This document shows positions 58,796 through 64,000 of a stretch of 64,000 nt of DNA, one piece after another. Both the position numbers and the translations under genes were made by a program. The stretch spans positions 2,146,759 through 2,210,758 of the forward strand of contig JAJHZJ010000251.1 of the NCBI GenBank assembly GCA_023548195.1, in the 5' to 3' direction. The notes under the pieces were generated by a model, which saw only the letters and a list, made by a program, of their open reading frames with translations, made no database searches and was not told where the DNA came from. The stretch's first letter is position 1, and each line of letters opens with the position of its first letter. This DNA is from Bettongia penicillata ogilbyi (lineage: Eukaryota; Chordata; Mammalia; Diprotodontia; Potoroidae).

Positions 58796-59635
58796 TCCAT
58801 AGAAACCAAAAGATTTAGTTAAGGGTGAAGGGTTACTTCAGTAATATAAATGTAAAGTTGGGGAGGTGTAGCTAAATAGCATTTGCTGTCAAGAAAGACT
58901 CTCGCCTTTAGTTTTGATAGGAGTCTGCAGAGTCCTATGGCAGTCAACTAAAATTGGTGAAAAAAAGTAAGTAGTGTTAAGAGTGGTATATTAAACAGAA
59001 TGAGGAAAACGACAATCATTTATTAATTTCTGTCATTTTCATACTACTTATGGCATATTTTGTTTCAATTTTCCCCCTAAATGTTTCAGGAAAGGTATAA
59101 GCAAACTAAGCACAACCTAAAGATAGTATCCAGGATGGGGAGTTTAGTAATAACCATATCATAAAAAAAATAGTCAATGGTAGTAGTATTGTTTAGGCCA
59201 AAGGAGAAAAGATCTGGGGGAATAAGCAGGCTAGGTGCTAACTGGATGAATTAATCAAAAAGCATTTATTAAATCCTTTATTAAAGGCATGGTTTTAAGG
59301 ATGTGAATTATGGGAAAAAACAGTTAGATTTTGTACTTAAAGTTTTAGTTGAATTGTGAGATCAGAAACCAACACGCAGAAAGTTTAGTAGAGAAATTTA
59401 GGAGAAGGAGAAGGAGAAGAGCCCAATACAGATGACTTTCTCAAGAAGTTTTCTCAAGGTTTTTTTTCAGGAACGGGGAAAATATGTGTGGATTTGTTGG
59501 AAGCAGATAAAGAAACTATCAATAGATAGAATGAAGATAAGAGAGAGAGACATAATGTCAGTAGGGCTATCTGCTGGAGACAATAGGAAAAGAAGGGCCC
59601 AAAGATCCATGTAGATGAATCAGTCTTCAGTTAAG
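58796..59635. other. 0.84 kb without recognisable gene or repeat
   Basis: A short aatcaaaaagcatttattaaatcc near 59255 resembles a common repeat tail. Otherwise nothing. Confidence 0.45.
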
Positions 59636-59639
59636 CATT

Positions 59640-60375
59640 ATCTATTTTCTGTTCTCAAACTGGATGTCCTGTAGGTAGTTCAAACTTGATACACCTAAAA
59701 GAGAAATCATTCTTTTCTTCTGACACCTCCCATCTTCCTAAATTCCATGTTACTCTCAAGGTCATCACCATCCTCTCAGTTACTCAGGCTTACAATTTAG
59801 CTGTCATCCTCAATTATTCAATTGCACCCACTCCACAATTCCAAACTTTGTTGAGTCTTCTTGCTTCTAACTTCAACATTACCTATTAATGCACTTTATT
59901 ATTATTACCTTCGAGACATGATTCCTCTATTTCCCCTATTCTCCAAACTCACAACCACCACCTTGGTGCAGGGCTTCATCTATTCCTATCTAGATTATTA
60001 TAGTAGACTTCTACATCAAGTCCTTCCTTGTTTTAGTTCATTCCTCACTAATCTATAAGTGTGATCTTCCTAAAATGAGGGCATCAAATGTCATTCCCCA
60101 TTCCGATGCACTCTAGTGGTTCTATATTAATCCTGGGATCAAGTATACCATTCTCTCTTTCGCATTTAAATCCCCTTCTAACCTAATCCCTTCCTCCCTT
60201 CCAGGGTTCTTACAAATTATTCTCTTTCAAATAGTCTGATTCAGTGATATTAGCTTTCTTATGTTCCCTCCCACCTCTGTCCTTTCACTGTCCCTCATAC
60301 TTGGAATGCTTTCCCTCCTCCCCATCCCCAGTTGCATACCTCCTGGTTTCCTAGCTTCCTTCAAGAATCAAGTCA
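59640..60375 (+). pseudogene. L2-type LINE fossil, C-terminal RT region
   Basis: The block order matches L2: aactggatgtcctgtaggtagttc, aaagagaaatcattcttttcttctgac, accatcctctcagttactcaggcttacaatttagctgtcatcc (TILSVTQAYNLAVIL), ccaccaccttggtgcagggcttcatc, ctatctagattattatagtagac, ctctagtggttctatattaatcctgggatcaag, and gtccctcatacttggaatgctttcc. Two short open pieces remain (59686-59889, 59861-60058). Old and inactive. Confidence 0.75.
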
Positions 60376-60524
60376 ATAGAAAGTAAGGAAAACAGTGTAG
60401 TTTAGCTAATGAAGGGATAACCTGGAAAAGAACTGAAAAAGTGGAGAGAATGTAAGGCACACTGAGAACAATTTGATGTTTTCTTCTCAAAGGTACTGGA
60501 GTGGTATGCTCCTTCCTTTCCTAG

Positions 60525-60682
60525 CTCACTTCACAGATAAGGGACTGAGGCAAAAGAGTTAAGTAATTTGCCCAGAGTTACACAACTAGTAAATATCTGA
60601 GGCCAGATTTAAACCAATGGAAATGAGTCTTCCTAATCCAAAACCCAGTGTTTCATCCACTGAGCCACCTAGCTGCCCTTCC
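60525..60682 (+). repeat. CORE-type SINE 3' module
   Basis: gggactgaggcaaaagagttaagtaatttgcccagagttacacaactagtaaatatctgagg, then gtttcatccactgagccacctagctgccc. The head is missing. Confidence 0.7.
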
Positions 60683-60689
60683 TGTTACT

Positions 60690-61003
60690 ATATAAAGGAA
60701 TATTGGAATTTGTGAAAATACAGGTGAAATGTTTGTGGGGGATGGCAAGGTAAAGGGTATGACCATATTAGTCTATAGACGAAGTGAGTGAAAGTGTTAA
60801 GTCATAGGAACTAAGCAGATTGAAGGATTTTACTGAATTTGAGAGGTCATCAATATGCATTTTGGGAAGTACCTAATGTGAAGGTAAAAGAGGAAAATTA
60901 GAATTTTTCTTCTTGGATCTAGAGAACCGAGTCATAAAAAATATATTGAAGTTGTAGAAAATGGAATATTAAGGTTAATTTTAAGGAAAATTTCCTAATA
61001 CTT
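60690..61003. other. Unrecognised spacer
   Basis: No supported feature. Confidence 0.45.
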
Positions 61004-61004
61004 T

Positions 61005-61375
61005 GTTGTTGTTCAGTCATGTCTCACTCTTTGTGACCACATTTGGTATTTTCTTGGTAAATATACTGGAACAATTTGCTATTTCCTTCTCCAGCTCATT
61101 TTGCTATTGAGGAGTTGAGGCAAACCGAATTAAGTGACTTGCCCAGGAAGTGTTAGAAATCAGATTTGAACTCATGAAAGTGAGTCTTCTTGATGCTAGG
61201 CCAGGTTTGCATAACCTATGTCCCACTAAAGGATTTAAGGTGACCTGAAAAAAATGTAGAGATCTGAAATCTGCTGGTGTGCTTGCAGGCCATAAGGAAC
61301 CCATGGACTACAGGTAATGCAGGTCTGTGTGGGGCCCACTATTCTATTCACTGCACCACTTAGCTGCACCTACTA
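61005..61375 (+). mobile_element. Two-module SINE, interrupted by about 135 bp
   Basis: The head ttgttcagtcatgtctcactctttgtgacc and ctggaacaatttgctatttccttctccagc resembles BovB-linked SINEs. The CORE-type cassette follows (gaggcaaaccgaattaagtgacttgccc, tttgaactcatgaaag) to about 61202. The end of the cassette (ctattcactgcaccacttagctgcac) appears at 61343-61370. Between them lies a separate block (61203-61338) with gtcccactaaaggatttaaggtgacctg, which I cannot identify. Confidence 0.65.
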
Positions 61376-61379
61376 ATAA

Positions 61380-61535
61380 CTGGGGGTGCCCAAAATCAGA
61401 ATAGGTTGCTTTGAAGGACAGAGACTCTTCCCTTTTCTGATGACTTTGTGCAACTCTGCCTCCCTTAAATCTAATTCGCGTGCAAGTCAAGATATCATCT
61501 CATCATGTCACTGGTACTGTTCTAAAGGAAAATAT
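61380..61535 (-). repeat. SINE 5'-module copy
   Basis: On minus: gagatgatatcttgacttgcacgcgaattagatttaaggg, agttgcacaaagtcatcag and a ctttgtccttcaaagcaacc-like end. Matches the modules at 39872 and 53815. Confidence 0.6.
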
Positions 61536-61554
61536 AAAACAATAATAATGAGTA

Positions 61555-62808
61555 ACAGTATCATTTTCCAACACAGGAATATAAACAGTTGCACCTTATT
61601 AAATTCTTTATGATTTCTCATTCCTGTTTACCTCTTTATGATTCTTTTGAGTCTTGTATTTGAAAAGCAAATTTTCTATTCAACTCTGTTCTTTTCATTA
61701 GAAATGCTTGGAAGTCTGTTATTTCATTTAATACCTCTTTTCCCCCTGAAGGATTACATGAAGTTTGACTGGGTACGTGATTCTTTGTAATAATCTTTGC
61801 TTCTTTGCCTTCTGGAATATCATATTCTGAGCTGCTCATTCCTTTAGTGTAGAAGTTGCTAAATATGATATTTTTCTGATGGTGGCTAAAAAATATTTGA
61901 ATTGTTTCTGACAGCCTAAAATATATTATCCTTGACCTGGAATTTGCTCTGGAATATGGCTTATGGAACACATTAGATACATACATTATATGAAATATAT
62001 TTCTCTATAATAATCTTGAGTTTCCATTTGGGCATCTTTTTCTTGAGGTGATCACTAAATTCTTTTCATTTTTATTTTACCTACTGGTCCTAGTATATCA
62101 GGGCAGTTTTCCTTGGTAATTTATTGAAGGAGGATGTGTAAGTTCTTTTTTTGATCATGACTTTCAGATAGTCCAATAATCCTTAAGTTATTATTCCTGG
62201 ATCTATTTTCCAAGTTAGTTGTATTTTCAATGAAATATTTCACATTTTCTTTCAATTTTTTTTTATTCTTTTGACTCTGTATTGTTTCTTGGTGTCTTAT
62301 TTAACAATTATCTTCACTTGCCCAGTTCCAACTTTCAAGGAATTATTTTGTTCAATGAACTTTTGTACCTCTTTTCTCCAGTTGGTCAATTTTATTTTTA
62401 AGGAGTTATTTTCATTAAAAAAATGTACACATTATTTTACATTTGTTAAGTTCTGCTTTTCAGATAATTCTGCTCTTCAGTGGTATCTGTGTCTCTTTTA
62501 CCATTTGGGCCATTTTAAAAAAGTGACTTTTCCTTCAGTATTTTTATGCTCCCTTTACCAAGCTATTGACTTATTTTTATGATTTTCTTATGTCACTCTC
62601 ATTTATTTCCCCAATACTCCTTCTGCATCTTTTATTTGATTTTAAAAATCCTATTTGAGCTCTTCAGGAATTTTTTCTTAAACTTTAGATGAATTAACAC
62701 TTTTTCTTTAAGGCATTGCATTTAAAGCATTCTTTAAGACCCTGCTGTTTTGACATTTTTGTCTTCTGAGTTTGTGCTTTGATCCTCTTTGTCACCATAA
62801 TAAATTTC
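61555..62808 (-). mobile_element. HAL1/L1-type element, ORF1 part, older subfamily
   Basis: Reading minus from 62808: ORF1 start region (agaaatttattatggtgacaaagagg), coiled-coil remnants, the RRM core about 62170-62220 and a C-terminal domain near 61640-61860 (on minus GMSSSEYDIPEGKEAKIITK, then EVLNEITDFQAFLMKRTELNRKF). A few 3' UTR bases run to 61555. Several stops and a frame change at the SSEYDIPEG part are visible. No ORF2. Confidence 0.7.
61640..62808 (-). pseudogene. ORF1 pseudogene (minus)
   Basis: A 116-codon segment (61986-61636) keeps the C-terminal domain residues KRTELNRKFAFQIQDS preceded by LNEITDFQAFL, but upstream blocks (RRM, coiled coil) lie in other frames with stops. The family protein is an RNA-binding coiled-coil trimer. 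This one is broken. Confidence 0.6.
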
Positions 62809-62811
62809 TGT

Positions 62812-64000
62812 GGAGGGACGGAGTAAAGATGGCAGAGGAGAAAGATGCATATATTCTAGCTCTTTTCCAACAGCCCATAAATTACCTGTAAAGAATGCCA
62901 CTCAACAAGTTCTAGATCAGCAGAAACCACAGAAAAATGGAGTGGAGGAGACATACAGCCCAGGGTGACCAGAAGGCCAACAGGTAGAGTCTGTCGCACC
63001 ATACGTGTTGTCTGTGTGCATATATGCAGAATGGAACACAGGCCAGCTTTTATCACATGGGCAGGGAGGAGGACTGGTGCAGGGCTAGGGGGTGGAATCC
63101 CCAGAGGCAGCACCAGCAGTTTGTGGATCCCTCAACCCACAGGTACCAAAGGTCAGTGAGAGGGCTTTTACAGCTTACCAAGGAGGGAGCAGGGTCCCCT
63201 CTATAGCTCCAGCCCCAGGTGGTGGCAGCAGAGGTGTCAGCATGCAGCAGCAGCTCCCAGGGAAGGCAACATCCAACATGCATTGTTGGAGGTCTCATAG
63301 TAAAGCCCCTGGGGGAATGGAGTAGCTGATCTGAACCTCAGTCCTGAGTACTGGTACGCAGAACTGGAGGTGAGGCTGTTGTGGAGAAGAAATTCTACTA
63401 CTCATAGATTGTGGGAACAAAAGTTTCTGGTTGCTCCTAGATCAGTGTTCAGGCTTGATTGTGCCACCTTGGAGGAAGGGAGATCTTGAAGAATATACCC
63501 AAAACTTGAAAATGAATGGAAAAGTCAAGTAATTAGTTTGGAAAATGACCAAAAAAGGGGAAAAATAAGATTATAGGAGGTTACTTTCTTGTTGAATATG
63601 TATCTTCTCCCAACCTTTTGGATGAGAAAGAATAATGCTTATCACCAGGGAAAGACATAAAAGTCAAGACTTCTATATCCCAAACATATTAAATAAATAT
63701 TCAATGACCTCAGGCCATGGGAGAGCTCAAAAAGTATTTTGAAAATCAAATAAGAGAGGTGAAGGAAAAATTGGGAAGAGAAATGAGATCAATGCAAGAA
63801 AATGATGAAAAGCAAGTCCACAGCTCTTTAAAAGAGACCCTAAAAAATTTTGAAGAAAATAACACCTTGAAAAATAGGCTAACTCAATTGGCAAAAGAAG
63901 TTCAAAAAGCCAATGAGAAGAAGAATGCTTTCAAAAGCAGAATTAGTCAAATGGAAAAGGAGATTCAAAAGTTCACTGAAGAAAATAGTTCTTTAAAAAT
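62812..64000 (+). mobile_element. HAL1, 5' end to mid ORF1 (runs off right edge)
   Basis: It starts ggagggacggagtaaagatggcagagg (start box near 62822), with a leader to 63544 containing GGTCAGTGAG (63151-63160). ORF1 follows from 63545. The element faces away from the minus-strand HAL1 that ends at 62808, giving a head-to-head pair. The 3' part lies outside the window, so presence or absence of ORF2 cannot be judged here. Confidence 0.75.
63545..64000 (+). pseudogene. HAL1 ORF1, partial at window edge
   Basis: ATG 63545 gives MTKKGKNKIIGGYFLVEYVS, a variant of the family N-terminus. It is broken by TAA stops near 63631 and 63690. From 63719 the coiled coil is open to the window edge (MGELKKYFENQIREVKEKLG, then NTLKNRLTQLAKEVQKANEK, then SRISQMEKEIQKFTEENSS). 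The RRM lies beyond the edge. Confidence 0.7.

Overview
The window is a stretch of mammalian, almost certainly marsupial, nuclear DNA with no host gene that I can support. It is AT-rich and CpG-poor and consists largely of retrotransposon debris. Marsupial origin is inferred from several features: an L1 lineage whose ORF1 protein starts MPRKxKKNKTIESF; ORF1-only 'half-L1' (HAL1) relatives of it; a BovB-type RTE element; CR1/L3 and L2 fossils; and CORE/MIR-type SINEs ending in the cassette that reads tccactgcaccacctagctgcc. I cannot name the species. No tRNA, rRNA, CRISPR array, bacterial operon or intact protein-coding gene was found.

Layout. 1-6.1 kb: broken L1/HAL1 pieces in both orientations, with an old L1 apparently split by an old HAL1-type insertion. 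6.77-9.55 kb: a full-length ORF1-only HAL1 between matching flanks. 9.55-11.9 kb: unrecognised sequence. 11.9-16.7 kb: an old minus-strand HAL1 interrupted twice, the second time by a younger minus-strand HAL1 whose ORF1 is shortened but open. 17.5-27 kb: a three-level nest. An old L1 3' end is split by a HAL1, which is split by a 5.9-kb composite (L1-like 5' leader, ORF1-only HAL1, L1 ORF2 reverse-transcriptase half and L1 3' UTR) enclosed by one pair of 16-bp target-site duplications. 27-33 kb: an old HAL1-type copy and a degraded L1 ORF2. 33-37.7 kb: mostly unrecognised sequence, nested SINEs, and a reverse-transcriptase fossil that is neither L1 nor BovB. 37.7-40.4 kb: L1 and HAL1 3' pieces, a solo LTR with 6-bp duplications, and two SINEs. 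41.4-44.4 kb: the best preserved ORF1-only HAL1, with a perfect 14-bp duplication and a GC-rich leader holding three tandem units. 44.4-64 kb: older ground with a MIR-like SINE, a CR1/L3 fossil, L1 3' ends, L2 fossils, a BovB endonuclease fragment joined in frame to L1 ORF2, a GATA microsatellite, and two facing HAL1 copies at the right edge.

How the parts relate. ORF1 of these elements is an RNA-binding coiled-coil protein. ORF2 is the endonuclease/reverse transcriptase. HAL1 copies carry only ORF1 and an unrelated 3' UTR, so they would need ORF2 protein supplied in trans by full L1s. The best preserved copies share a YY1-like start box, a splice-donor-like GGTCAGTGAG in the leader, ORF1, and G-run tracts just before an A-rich tail.

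Limits. Family names come from recognition by eye, without a repeat library. Boundaries without a stated duplication are approximate, by tens of bases.
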